DNA of 64,000 nucleotides from positions 1-64,000 of the forward strand of contig NZ_JAIUCY010000005.1 in NCBI RefSeq assembly GCF_020179755.1. The letters run 5' to 3'. The DNA comes from Herbaspirillum sp. alder98. GTDB lineage: Bacteria > Pseudomonadota > Gammaproteobacteria > Burkholderiales > Burkholderiaceae_D. Made by a program: the position numbers and the translations under genes. Below are positions 55,195 to 63,121 of the stretch, in pieces. Within the stretch, counting starts at the first letter, position 1. Each line of letters opens with the position of its first letter. The notes under the pieces are model-generated. The model ran no database searches, was not told the DNA's origin, and saw nothing but the letters and a program-made list of their open reading frames with translations.

Positions 55195-55281
55195 TCACCA
55201 CATCGCAAAAGACACGATCAACACGACGATAAAAACTGCGCTTACCGCTTTCCACGGCCACTTGCTGGTTCTTCCTTGCAT
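55195..55281 (-). CDS. 28-aa single-pass membrane peptide
   Basis: An ATG at 55281 with GGAG seven bases upstream opens a 28-codon frame ending in TGA. The product is a short basic head followed by KWPWKAVSAVFIVVLIVSF, a textbook single transmembrane helix with flanking Trp and Lys. It lies 24 bases downstream of the Mn-catalase stop on the same strand and before the shared terminator. It is too short to be caught by usual gene calling. Function unknown; the evidence is ribosome site, composition and position. Confidence 0.6.
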   Translation of the reverse strand: MQGRTSKWPWKAVSAVFIVVLIVSFAMW

Positions 55282-55305
55282 GCATCAACTCCAAAGGTTA
55301 AAAAA

Positions 55306-56208
55306 TCAATTCTTTTTGGACTTCTTGCCGCCGTCGGCGTCGACCGAGCCGATCTCGGCCCCGGTCAGGGGATCGCCATCCTGCGCCGAGGCGGTACGGG
55401 CGGCCAACTGGTCGAGCAGCGATTGCTGCTCGGCACTAAGTTCCACCTGAGCGTCGCCGGCGCCACCGTCCACCGGCACCAGTGCTTCATCGTTGTCCCG
55501 ACGATCCCATTGCTCGCCGTCATTCCATGGTCCGGTGGTATCGCCCGGCCCGCGTGAAAGATTGAAATACACGTTGGCGAAGCGTGGATCCCCTGGCGCC
55601 TTCCCCGGCGGAAAGTTAGGCTTGATTGAATACAGCGCCTTTTCGAACGACTTCTGGTGAGCGATCTCGCGCGTCATCAGAAAGCCCAGCGCTTCGCGCA
55701 CGCCCGCATCGTCGGTCAGGTTGATGAGCCGCTCGTAGACGATCTTGGCCCGCGCCTCGGCCGCAATGTTGGATCGCAAATCCGCCGTCGGCTCACCGAT
55801 GGTGTCGACATAGGCCGAGGTCCACGGCACGCCTGCCGAATTGACCAACGGTGCGCCGCCGCCATACAAGAGCTGGGTGACATGGCTATCGTTACCGGCT
55901 GCGGTGATGTCCTTGTAGAGCAGTCCTTCTTCCTCCACCCCTTCGGCCAGCTTGCCCTTGGCGCCCTTGTTGAGCATCACCACGATGTTGCCGATCACTT
56001 CCAGGTGACTCAGCTCCTCGGTGGCAATATCCATCAGCATGTCCTTGCGGCCGGGATCTTCTTCAGCCAGGGCCTGGGTGAAATAACGACAGGCGGCGGC
56101 CAGCTCGCCCTGTGGTCCACCGAATTGTTCGAGCATCAAATTGGCTAAGCCCGGGTTAGGTCCGGCGACCCTTACCGTATATTGCAATCGCTTGTTATGC
56201 GCAAACAT
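55306..56208 (-). CDS. Manganese catalase
   Basis: The 300-residue dimanganese catalase detoxifies hydrogen peroxide. Ligand residues fit the family: E35 in GPQGELAAA, E65 and H68 in ATEELSHLE, then the Glu of AEARAKIVYERL and the His of EIAHQKSFEKAL. The acidic/lysine tail is disordered. An AAGGAA site six bases ahead favours ATG 56208 over 56214. It is followed by a 28-aa membrane peptide, and upstream lies a Q/N/S-rich stress-type gene, separated by a terminator, which suggests a general-stress neighbourhood. Confidence 0.93.
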   Translation of the reverse strand: MFAHNKRLQYTVRVAGPNPGLANLMLEQFGGPQGELAAACRYFTQALAEEDPGRKDMLMDIATEELSHLEVIGNIVVMLNKGAKGKLAEGVEEEGLLYKDITAAGNDSHVTQLLYGGGAPLVNSAGVPWTSAYVDTIGEPTADLRSNIAAEARAKIVYERLINLTDDAGVREALGFLMTREIAHQKSFEKALYSIKPNFPPGKAPGDPRFANVYFNLSRGPGDTTGPWNDGEQWDRRDNDEALVPVDGGAGDAQVELSAEQQSLLDQLAARTASAQDGDPLTGAEIGSVDADGGKKSKKN

Positions 56209-56361
56209 GGTCATTTCCTTTTCATGAAAGTGCATGGGAGTACGAGATTCGAGACTACGAGGCAGGTGCTCATCCATACAAGCGGCGTCCACGAAGCAAT
56301 GACGTGGTCCATACGATGATGTGAGCGTAGGAATGCGCGCGATGCCCTTTTTCGCGGGCAG

Positions 56362-56390
56362 AAAAAAAGGCCATCCGGAGATGGCCTTCA
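56362..56390 (-). terminator. Terminator of the Q/N/S-rich repeat gene
   Basis: AAGGCCATC (56367-56375), loop CGGA, GATGGCCTT (56380-56388). The A-run at 56362-56368 becomes a U-run on the minus strand. Confidence 0.9.
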
Positions 56391-56402
56391 TGGTGCGCTG
56401 AT

Positions 56403-56684
56403 TTACTTCTTCTGACTGGAAGAGCCGCTGCCCTGATTTTGCTGATCGGCCTTCTGGCCTTGCTGACCGGGTTGGACATTCTGCTCGCGCGTGCCCCCCT
56501 GCTGCTGGCGGGACGAATCGCTGCTCTGATTCTGCTGGTCACTCTTCTGACTCTGCTGACCGGGCTGCTGGCGAGACGAGTCACTGCTCTGGTTCTGTTG
56601 ATCGTTCTTGTGGCTTTGCTGACCGGCTTGTGAATGCTGCTCGGAACTTCCACCGCGGGTGCCGCCTTGGTTCTGGTTCGACAT
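56403..56684 (-). CDS. Low-complexity Gln/Asn/Ser-rich repeat protein
   Basis: The 93-residue, fully hydrophilic protein starts MSNQNQGGTRGGSSEQ. It holds three tandem units of about 21-24 residues beginning GQQSHKNDQQNQ, GQQSQKSDQQNQ and GQQGQKADQQNQ, each followed by an S/D/Q-rich part. It resembles stress-induced hydrophilic (KGG/con-10-like or hydrophilin) proteins, but KGG repeats are not exact. AGGAG precedes the ATG. No structure or signal; likely a desiccation or stress protectant next to Mn-catalase, by inference. Confidence 0.78.
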   Translation of the reverse strand: MSNQNQGGTRGGSSEQHSQAGQQSHKNDQQNQSSDSSRQQPGQQSQKSDQQNQSSDSSRQQQGGTREQNVQPGQQGQKADQQNQGSGSSSQKK

Positions 56685-57077
56685 ATCAGTACTCCTGTTC
56701 AAGCGCTGGTTGCTACGCGATGTGCGCAGTGAGGCCAGTGTCCGCCGATGCCATTCCAATCGCCATAAGCCAACCTGCCATGCGCATGTAGGCGCTGACT
56801 GTCAGTGCGACCTCGCGCAGTAAAGATATATATCTTTACACCTGCATTGACGAGAAATAACTCCGCAATGTTCGTCACCGTACAGACGTGTCGCTGGAGA
56901 ACGACGATTCTGAGTACGGGCCAGATTAATAAAAATATCGCTGATGCGTTGCCCTCGTCCTCTCCTAAGCGCGCTTTATCCCGTCACGTTGAAAGCGCCC
57001 GCCATACCGTCAGTCGTCAGTCTCTACAAAAAATCAGGTTCTTCTCCCCCGAGTTACCATTTATAAAGAGGCATCTT
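56685..57077. other. Gene-free region with a 20-bp palindrome
   Basis: About 393 bases between the divergent repeat-protein and PEP-CTERM genes. The only strong structure is the perfect palindrome at 56820-56839. A frame runs through the region, but its codons do not look coding until the GTG at 57078. Confidence 0.55.
56820..56839. promoter_or_regulatory. 20-bp perfect palindrome upstream of a PEP-CTERM gene
   Basis: GTAAAGATATATATCTTTAC is a perfect inverted repeat. GTAAA/TTTAC ends recur in the repeat before the other PEP-CTERM gene at 35441-35461. It may be a regulator site. Confidence 0.55.
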
Positions 57078-57641
57078 GTGAAAAAAGCAATTTCCGCGTT
57101 ATTCGTCAGCGCATCGCTACTCTGCAGCGCCGCCTCCTACGCCGCCACCGACCTCAACAACACTTCCGCGATCACCTTCACCAACAACCTTACTTCTTCG
57201 TTAGGTGCATCCTTCGGCGCCGGCACCTCGACCAAGACCTTCACCGAGAGCTTCACCTTCACGCAGGGATCGCTCTTCACGCTCACCTCGGCTGTGATTT
57301 CGATCACCCTCAGTTCGCTCTCGGGGCTCGACATCACCAGCTTCAGCCTCAGCGGCAACGGCGTCACCTCGACCGGCACCCTGACCTCCAGCGCCGGATT
57401 GCAGACCTGGACGCTGAGCGCATCCAATCTTAGCTCGGGGCTCTATACGCTCTCGGCCATCGGTTCGATAACCGGCACCGGCGGCGGCAGCTTTGGCGGC
57501 AACCTGAGTGTCGCCGCAGTGCCTGAAGCATCCACCACCGCAATGATGCTGGGCGGACTTGCCCTGGTGGGCTTTGCCGCCACCCGTCGCCGTCGCAAAC
57601 AAGGCGCCGATACCCGGCCGACCGGCCTGATGCCCGCATAA
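57078..57641 (+). CDS. PEP-CTERM-sorted exported protein (Ser/Thr-rich)
   Basis: The 187-residue protein has a signal peptide (ending ASYAAT near 22-23), a Ser/Thr/Gly-rich beta domain of repeated SLS and TLTS strands, and a C-terminal sorting signal: VPEAST at 148-153, a hydrophobic helix to about 168 and RRRRKQ. Such short proteins, including the FxDxF class, are common in Burkholderiales that make exopolysaccharide. A GTG start at 57078 is used: AGAGG lies upstream, and no ATG gives a signal peptide. Confidence 0.84.
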   Translation: MKKAISALFVSASLLCSAASYAATDLNNTSAITFTNNLTSSLGASFGAGTSTKTFTESFTFTQGSLFTLTSAVISITLSSLSGLDITSFSLSGNGVTSTGTLTSSAGLQTWTLSASNLSSGLYTLSAIGSITGTGGGSFGGNLSVAAVPEASTTAMMLGGLALVGFAATRRRRKQGADTRPTGLMPA

Positions 57642-57810
57642 CTGCCCACAATGCCTCGATCTGGGCCGTCCGCATGCGGGCGGCCCTTCGGCGTGCGCCG
57701 CCACTTCCGTCACTTCATGCAGCATTTCCCGCAGCGAAAGGGATCTATTGCCTATACTGCGATGTACGTCCGCAAGTCCACCAATAATACCTACATGACA
57801 TAAGGACCAT

Positions 57811-58596
57811 ATGCCACAGAACGCGCCACTGAAGAACCACCTTCTAGCCGCTCTTTCACTCGAAGCGCGAAGACGTCTTTTTGCCCACCTCGAATGGATT
57901 TCCCTGCCGCTGGGCACGACCCTGTACGAATCGGGCGACACGCTGGAGCACGTCTACTTCCCGATCGATGCCATCGTGTCGCTCTTGTATGTGATGGAAA
58001 GCGGCGCATCGGCCGAGATCTCGGTGGTCGGCAATGACGGTTTCCTGGGAATTGCCGTCCTGATGGGCGGCGAAAGCACGCCCAGCAGGGCAGTGGTCCA
58101 AAGTGCCGGCGGCGCCTACCGCCTGTCGGCGCACCGCTTTCGCGAGGAATTCCGAAGCAACCCGGATACATTGCAACTGCTGCTGCGCTATGCGCAAAGC
58201 CTGATGACGCAGATGTCGCAGACCGCCGCCTGCAATCGCCATCACTCGATCGACCAGCAGCTGTGCCGCTGGCTCTTGCTATCGCTGGATCGCTTGTCGA
58301 CCAACCAGTTGACGATGACCCAGGAATTGATCGCCAACATGCTCGGCGTGCGGCGCGAAGGCGTCAACGAAGCCGCCGGCAAGTTGCAGCGACACGGCGT
58401 CATCGAATATAACCGCGGCCGCTTGACGGTGCTGGACCGGCCACGACTGGAAATGCTGAGCTGCGAATGCTATGCGGTGGTCAGGAAGGAATCGCTGCGT
58501 TTGCTCCCCCATATGCACGAGCCCGAAAAAACAACACCGACCGTCATCAGGACCGCAGACGCGATACGTGACCTGTTCCGCTCAGCCAACGATTGA
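57811..58596 (+). CDS. Crp/Fnr-family transcriptional regulator
   Basis: The 261-residue protein has a cyclic-nucleotide-binding-like beta-roll (about 25-145, SGDTLEHVYFPIDAIVSLLY) and a C-terminal winged HTH (about 180-225, MTQELIANMLGVRREGVNEA). The cAMP-contact residues of true Crp are not obvious, nor is the Fnr cysteine cluster, so the ligand is unclear. AAGGA precedes the ATG. Tail-to-tail overlap of 15 bases with the LysR gene. Confidence 0.88.
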   Translation: MPQNAPLKNHLLAALSLEARRRLFAHLEWISLPLGTTLYESGDTLEHVYFPIDAIVSLLYVMESGASAEISVVGNDGFLGIAVLMGGESTPSRAVVQSAGGAYRLSAHRFREEFRSNPDTLQLLLRYAQSLMTQMSQTAACNRHHSIDQQLCRWLLLSLDRLSTNQLTMTQELIANMLGVRREGVNEAAGKLQRHGVIEYNRGRLTVLDRPRLEMLSCECYAVVRKESLRLLPHMHEPEKTTPTVIRTADAIRDLFRSAND

Positions 58597-59481
58597 ACCG
58601 AGCGCCAATGGCACGCTCTTGCGAATGGCTGCAATCATGTTCTTGACCACCGGCGAACGCTCGTATCTGCGAAACACCGCCGCCACCTCCGACCCGATGG
58701 CCGCTCCCGCCATGGGCCTGTAGATGACGTTGGGCAGATCGATCACGCCCGTCACCACACCCGGCACCACCGCCACGCCGGCGCCCAGCGACACTTCCGC
58801 CAATACCGCCAGCAGGCTGCCTGGCCGACGCTCCACGCGCGGGACGAAGCCACCCCGGCGGTAGATTTCGCGGCTGCCCAGTTCCTGCTCTGGCACCACA
58901 AAGGCCTCGCCCGCAAGCGCCCTGGCCCGGATCGGTACGCCCGTGTCCGCCAAACGGTGATCAGCCGGCAACGCCAGGACAAAACGATCCCGCAGCAACA
59001 CATGTGACTGCAAGGATGGCGCCAGTGCCAACGGCATGCGCACGAAGGCAATATCGACCTGCCCTTCTTCCAGGGCGCTCGACAGACTGCTCATCTCCCA
59101 TTCGCGGACCTGGACTTCGGTATCCGGCCAATCATGCCGGAACGCGCTGATCTGGCGCTGCAGGACACCACCGAAGACGGCCGAGCCGACATAACCGATC
59201 TCGACCTTGCCCAGCTCGCCCCGACCGGCGCGCCGGCCGGCTGTCAGCGCCTGGTCGAATTGCGCCAGCACGGCGCGCGCCTGTTCGGCGAATGTCAGGC
59301 CGGCGGCCGTCAAGGCCACTGACCGTTTGGTGCGCACGAACAGTTGCACCTGCAATTGACGCTCGATCTGCTGGATCTGCACGCTCAATGTCGGTGGCGC
59401 GATGCCCAGTATTTCTGCGGCACGTGCGAAGTGCAACTCGTCAGCCACGGCCAGGAAGTAACGCAGGTGACGCAGCTCCAT
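58582..59481 (-). CDS. LysR-family transcriptional regulator
   Basis: The 299-residue regulator has the HTH at 1-60 (MELRHLRYFLAVADELHFAR, then AAEILGIAPPTLSVQIQQIE) and an effector domain after 92. MELRHLRYFLAVAD is the usual start, so I use ATG 59481 rather than 59499. It is divergent from an HbpS-like gene and a DHA2 exporter, with an inverted repeat between, so these are the likely targets. Confidence 0.92.
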   Translation of the reverse strand: MELRHLRYFLAVADELHFARAAEILGIAPPTLSVQIQQIERQLQVQLFVRTKRSVALTAAGLTFAEQARAVLAQFDQALTAGRRAGRGELGKVEIGYVGSAVFGGVLQRQISAFRHDWPDTEVQVREWEMSSLSSALEEGQVDIAFVRMPLALAPSLQSHVLLRDRFVLALPADHRLADTGVPIRARALAGEAFVVPEQELGSREIYRRGGFVPRVERRPGSLLAVLAEVSLGAGVAVVPGVVTGVIDLPNVIYRPMAGAAIGSEVAAVFRRYERSPVVKNMIAAIRKSVPLALGSIVG

Positions 59482-59498
59482 TGCCGGCCCTTTCATCA

Positions 59499-59515
59499 AT
59501 TAGTTACAGACTAAT
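59499..59515. promoter_or_regulatory. LysR-type inverted repeat
   Basis: ATTAGT (59499-59504), TACAG, ACTAAT (59510-59515): a 6-bp inverted repeat in the AT-rich gap between the LysR gene and its divergent neighbours. Confidence 0.6.
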
Positions 59516-59602
59516 TAAATGCACATTTACATTAATTGAAACGAATTATATTTAATGATTGAATGAACGGCTCTTCCATTCGTTTTCATCAAGGAGCCTG
59601 AC

Positions 59603-60082
59603 ATGTTCAAGAACACACTTACCCTTTCGCTGGGCGCGCTGGCGCTGGCTGCAACGCAACTGGCAACGGCTGCCAACCTGCCGACCAGGCCAGTGCTGAC
59701 GCTGGCTGCCGCACAGCAGGTCATGCAAGCCGCACAGGCCAAGGCCGAAGCCGAGAACTGGCCCTGCGTGATTTCGGTAGTGGACGCCGCCGGCCTGCCA
59801 TTGACGCTGGTGCGCATGGACAACGCGGCCGTGCCGGCGGGGGTCGAGATCGCCCCCGGCAAGGCGCGCACTGCAGCGCTTTTCCGCCGCCCCAGCGGCG
59901 CACTGGAAGATGCGATCAACGGCAACCGCCCGGCAGCCGCCACGGCACGTGGCTTTGTGTTGATGCGGGGCGGCCTGCCGCTGGTGGCGGATGGCCAGAT
60001 CGTGGGCGCCATCGGCGTGTCGGCAGACACGCCGCAACATGACGAAGAAATCGCCAGGGCCGGCGCAGCCGCGCTGAAATAA
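59603..60082 (+). CDS. GlcG/HbpS-family exported protein
   Basis: The 159-residue protein has a signal peptide (ending near ATAAN, about 24) and the compact GlcG/HbpS domain: LTLAAAQQVMQAAQAKAE, VVDAAGLPLTLVRMDNA, and GGLPLVADGQIVGAIGVSAD. Members bind haem or small cofactors and stabilise glycolate-type or efflux loci; the exact role is unclear. AAGGAG precedes ATG 59603. It is followed 35 bases on by a DHA2 exporter gene. Confidence 0.87.
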   Translation: MFKNTLTLSLGALALAATQLATAANLPTRPVLTLAAAQQVMQAAQAKAEAENWPCVISVVDAAGLPLTLVRMDNAAVPAGVEIAPGKARTAALFRRPSGALEDAINGNRPAAATARGFVLMRGGLPLVADGQIVGAIGVSADTPQHDEEIARAGAAALK

Positions 60083-60117
60083 GCAGGCGCCAGAGCTGGA
60101 AAGCCGGAGCAGATATC

Positions 60118-61617
60118 GTGCGCGCCCTGTTCGCCAATCCCACCCAGCGCATCCTGCTGACGGCTTCGCTGGGCTGCGCCATGACGGTGCTCGATACCAA
60201 TGTGGTGGGCATCATCCTGCCGACCATCTCACGCGAACTGGGCGCATCCTTTGCCGATATCGAATGGGTGGTGAGCACTTATGTATTGTGCTTTTCTGCC
60301 TTGCTGTTGCCGGCCGGGTCAGTGGCAGACCGCTATGGACGCAAGCGCGTCTTCCTGTGCGGCCTCACCCTGTTCGCGCTGGCATCGCTGGCGTGCGCAC
60401 TGGTGCCATCGATCCGGGCGCTCTACATGGCGCGGGCCGCCCAGGGCATTGGCGCCGCCTTTCTGCTGGCGCCGGCCCTGGCCATCATCGGTCATGCCTT
60501 CCACGACGAAACCAGGCGCGCACAAGCCTGGGCTTTCTGGGGCGGCATCATGGGACTGACCATGGTCGCCGCACCCCTGATCGGCGGCGCTATCAACACG
60601 CTGATGGGCTGGCGCTGGGCCTTTGCCATCAACCTGCCTGCTTGCCTGGGACTGGCGCTGGCAGTCATCGGCCACATTCCCGAATCACGCAGCGCGACGC
60701 CACGGGCGCTTGACCTGCCGGGCATTGCCACGTTTTCCTGCGCCATCTTCATGCTGACCTGGGCATTGATCACCGGACCCGAGCATGGCTGGACCAGCGC
60801 GGCCTTCCTGGCCAGGAGCACAGGCGGCATTCTGCTGTTCTGGCTGTTCATCGTCATCGAACGCAGACGCATCCAGCCGATGCTGGAGCTGTCGCTGTTT
60901 CGCCGTGGCAGCTTCGTCGGCTCGGTGACGGCAATGTTCGCCTATGCCGCTGCGGCACAGGTGATGGCGTCCCTGTTGCCGTTGTTCCTGCAGAATGCGC
61001 GCGGCATGCAAGCCGCTGCCGCCGGGGCGGCGATGCTGCCGTTTGCCGTGGCCATGCTGCTGTTGCCGCAGGCAGGCCGAGCGCTGGCGCGACGACTGCG
61101 TTCATCGACTATCGTGGTGCTTGGCCTGTCAGTCGTGGCGCTTGGCAATCTGGTGTTGGCTTTTGCGGCCGATGCGGGCAGCACGCCATTCATCGTCATT
61201 GGCATGGCGGTACTGGGATGCGGCGGCGGCCTGCTCAACGGCGAGACCCAGAAGGCCATCATGAGCAACGTGCCGCCCGAACGCGCCGGCATGGCTTCGG
61301 GCATCAGCACCACGTCGCGCTTCACCGGGGTGCTGGCGGGATTCGCCGGATTGGGCGCGGTGCTGGCGGAAAACGCACGACAGGCAATGATCGAAGGGCT
61401 GCTCAAACTGGATAGCCCGCATGCGACCGAATTCGTATCACGCGCGATGGCCGGCGACATCGACGGCGCGGCCCGCCTGTTGCCGCAGCAGCATACCGCT
61501 GCAGCGCTGATGGTGCGGCACGCTTACGGCGTCGGCTTTTCGCGCGTCTTTCTGGTCGCCGCGCTGGTCGCGTTTTGCGCGGCATTGATCATGCGCCGCA
61601 CCTCTCGTCATCCCTGA
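60118..61617 (+). CDS. MFS exporter, DHA2 (14-TM) family
   Basis: The 499-residue inner-membrane drug/proton antiporter shows motif LDTNVVGIILPTI in TM1 (DHA2 style), GSVADRYGRKRVFLCGL in loop 2-3, and GGIMGLTMVAAPLIGGAINT in TM5. The substrate is unknown. A GTG start at 60118 has GGAG upstream. It follows the HbpS-like gene and shares its divergent LysR regulator. Confidence 0.88.
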   Translation: MRALFANPTQRILLTASLGCAMTVLDTNVVGIILPTISRELGASFADIEWVVSTYVLCFSALLLPAGSVADRYGRKRVFLCGLTLFALASLACALVPSIRALYMARAAQGIGAAFLLAPALAIIGHAFHDETRRAQAWAFWGGIMGLTMVAAPLIGGAINTLMGWRWAFAINLPACLGLALAVIGHIPESRSATPRALDLPGIATFSCAIFMLTWALITGPEHGWTSAAFLARSTGGILLFWLFIVIERRRIQPMLELSLFRRGSFVGSVTAMFAYAAAAQVMASLLPLFLQNARGMQAAAAGAAMLPFAVAMLLLPQAGRALARRLRSSTIVVLGLSVVALGNLVLAFAADAGSTPFIVIGMAVLGCGGGLLNGETQKAIMSNVPPERAGMASGISTTSRFTGVLAGFAGLGAVLAENARQAMIEGLLKLDSPHATEFVSRAMAGDIDGAARLLPQQHTAAALMVRHAYGVGFSRVFLVAALVAFCAALIMRRTSRHP

Positions 61618-61999
61618 TTGGCGCAAGCGTAGACCCTGGGTACCGGCGTTCGCCGGCACGGCGACAACGATTACAACCCGACCAGGACGAAAATAAAATC
61701 GTCGCAGATTGCACACTTAGCTGGAAACCCCTTTATCTTGCTTTTTTACAACTTCAGGACTACTGTCATGCCCGGTCCGGTGGCTTCATCTGAAGCGCAT
61801 GCCAACGACCAAAATGCGACCCGGCAGGGACACAACATCAGAACGCCAAGGCACGCCAGCGCGGACTTGCGACGCTTTGATGCAATGCATTAATTAGTGA
61901 TTGAAAAACAATTCCGATTAAAACTCTGCTTATAATTGCCCGAATAATCTGCGGAAAAAAATAAGCCGCGCACAATCATCAGCTTACGGGGAGGGCTTC
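61618..61999. other. Gene-free region before the FecR-OmpA pair
   Basis: About 382 bases with a REP-like hairpin near its start. TATAAT at 61931-61936 could be a -10, but TTGAAA at 61901-61906 is 24 bases away, too far for a -35. No ORF or RNA gene could be supported. Confidence 0.45.
61636..61665. repeat. REP-like hairpin element
   Basis: CCGGCG (61643-61648), TT, CGCCGG (61651-61656), flanked by cctgggta and cacggcgac. This is the common intergenic repeat form (CCTGGGTACCGG...CGCCGG...ACG) seen in many Burkholderiales. Cousin of 30572-30604. Confidence 0.5.
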
Positions 62000-62482
62000 A
62001 TGCAGTCGTCGGGGATTTCACCTTTCATTCAGCGTCCATCGCTGGTAGCGCTGGCGCTGGTCGGCCTGCTGGCCGCTACGCAGGACGCCCGCGCCCAGCA
62101 ACCGGCGCAGGCCGGCATCGTCAAGGTACTCAAGGGCGACGTCAAGGTCGAGCGTCAGGGGCAGGACAGCGCCGCCAGCGTCGGACTCAGGCTTTACCCC
62201 GGCGACCGGGTCGTGACGGGGGTGGATGCCGCCGCCGGCATCACCTTGCGCGACGACACGCTGATGTCACTCGGCCCTAAATCCACCTTCGTGCTGGAAG
62301 ATTTCGCCTTCAATGAAAGCGCCGGCGACGGCAAGATCGCGGTGCGCCTGGCCAAGGGCACGCTGCGCTACGTATCGGGCCTGATCGGCAAGCACTCGCC
62401 GCAAAGCCAGCAGGTGGCCACACCCACCGCGACCATCGGCATCCGTGGCACCGACTTCATCGTCGAGGTGGCCGATGAATAA
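62000..62482 (+). CDS. FecR-domain exported protein
   Basis: The 160-residue protein has a signal peptide (cleavage near DARAQQ, about 34) and one FecR domain: GIVKVLKGDVKVERQGQ, LYPGDRVVTGVDAAAGITLRDD, and VATPTATIGIRGTDFIVEV. It is a stand-alone periplasmic FecR domain, not the anti-sigma FecR with a membrane helix, and its role is unknown. Its last 8 bases overlap the OmpA-type lipoprotein gene, so the two should act together. Confidence 0.85.
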   Translation: MQSSGISPFIQRPSLVALALVGLLAATQDARAQQPAQAGIVKVLKGDVKVERQGQDSAASVGLRLYPGDRVVTGVDAAAGITLRDDTLMSLGPKSTFVLEDFAFNESAGDGKIAVRLAKGTLRYVSGLIGKHSPQSQQVATPTATIGIRGTDFIVEVADE

Positions 62483-63068
62483 GATCCTGCTGATCATCGC
62501 CTGCTGCGGTGTTCTCACCGCGTGCGCCAGCGGCCCCAAGGAAAGGTTCGTGTTGTTGCCCCAGGCCGATGGCTCAAGCAGCAGCATCGTGGTCAAGACC
62601 GCCAGCGGTGAAACGGCCCTCGCCACACCCTACGCCTCGGTCGAGACCCAGACCGGCCGCGCCGCCAAGAGCGCCACCCTGAGCGACGCCGAGGTGCAGG
62701 CCCGCTATGCGCCGGTGATGCAGAACCTGCCCAAGCGCCCGCGCAGTTATGAATTGTTCTTCGAGCTTGGCAGTGACCGCATGACCGCCGCCTCGCGCAA
62801 GGTACTGGAAGAAGCCGTGATTGAATTCCGCAGCTTCCCGGCGGGTGAATTCATCCTGGTCGGCCATGCGGACAATATCGGCAGCGACGCCAACAACGAG
62901 ACCCTGTCGGTGCGCCGGGCGCGCCTGATCGAGCGTGAACTGGTGCGCGCCAAGATCGAGCCCTTGAGTATTGAAGTAGTGGGCAAAGGGGCGCGCGAGC
63001 CGCGTGTGCCGCAGAAGAAGGGCGTGCCGGAACCAGGCAACCGGTTTGTCGAGATTCGCCTGCGCTAA
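62475..63068 (+). CDS. OmpA-family lipoprotein
   Basis: The 197-residue protein has a lipoprotein signal (LLIIACCGVLTAC, lipid Cys near 17) and a C-terminal OmpA domain that binds peptidoglycan (ELFFELGSDRMTA, LVGHADNIGSDANNETLSVRRA, NRFVEIRL). It would tether the outer membrane to the wall. Starts inside the FecR gene (ATG 62475). FecR-OmpA pairs, sometimes with a CHASE2 sensor next, are known in this bacterial group; here no third gene follows. Confidence 0.88.
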   Translation: MNKILLIIACCGVLTACASGPKERFVLLPQADGSSSSIVVKTASGETALATPYASVETQTGRAAKSATLSDAEVQARYAPVMQNLPKRPRSYELFFELGSDRMTAASRKVLEEAVIEFRSFPAGEFILVGHADNIGSDANNETLSVRRARLIERELVRAKIEPLSIEVVGKGAREPRVPQKKGVPEPGNRFVEIRLR

Positions 63069-63093
63069 GCGCCTATTGCAGTGAGTAGACGAT

Positions 63094-63119
63094 GCCATGG
63101 CGCTTCAGCGCGCCATGGT
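63094..63119 (+). terminator. Hairpin after the OmpA-type gene
   Basis: CCATGGCGC (63095-63103) pairs with GCGCCATGG (63110-63118). Only a short T-run follows. It lies between convergent genes. Confidence 0.5.
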
Positions 63120-63121
63120 TA

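Noticed and set aside
61901..61936. TTGAAA and TATAAT as a sigma70 promoter of the FecR gene
   Set aside because: The spacer is 24 bases, well outside the 16-19 range.
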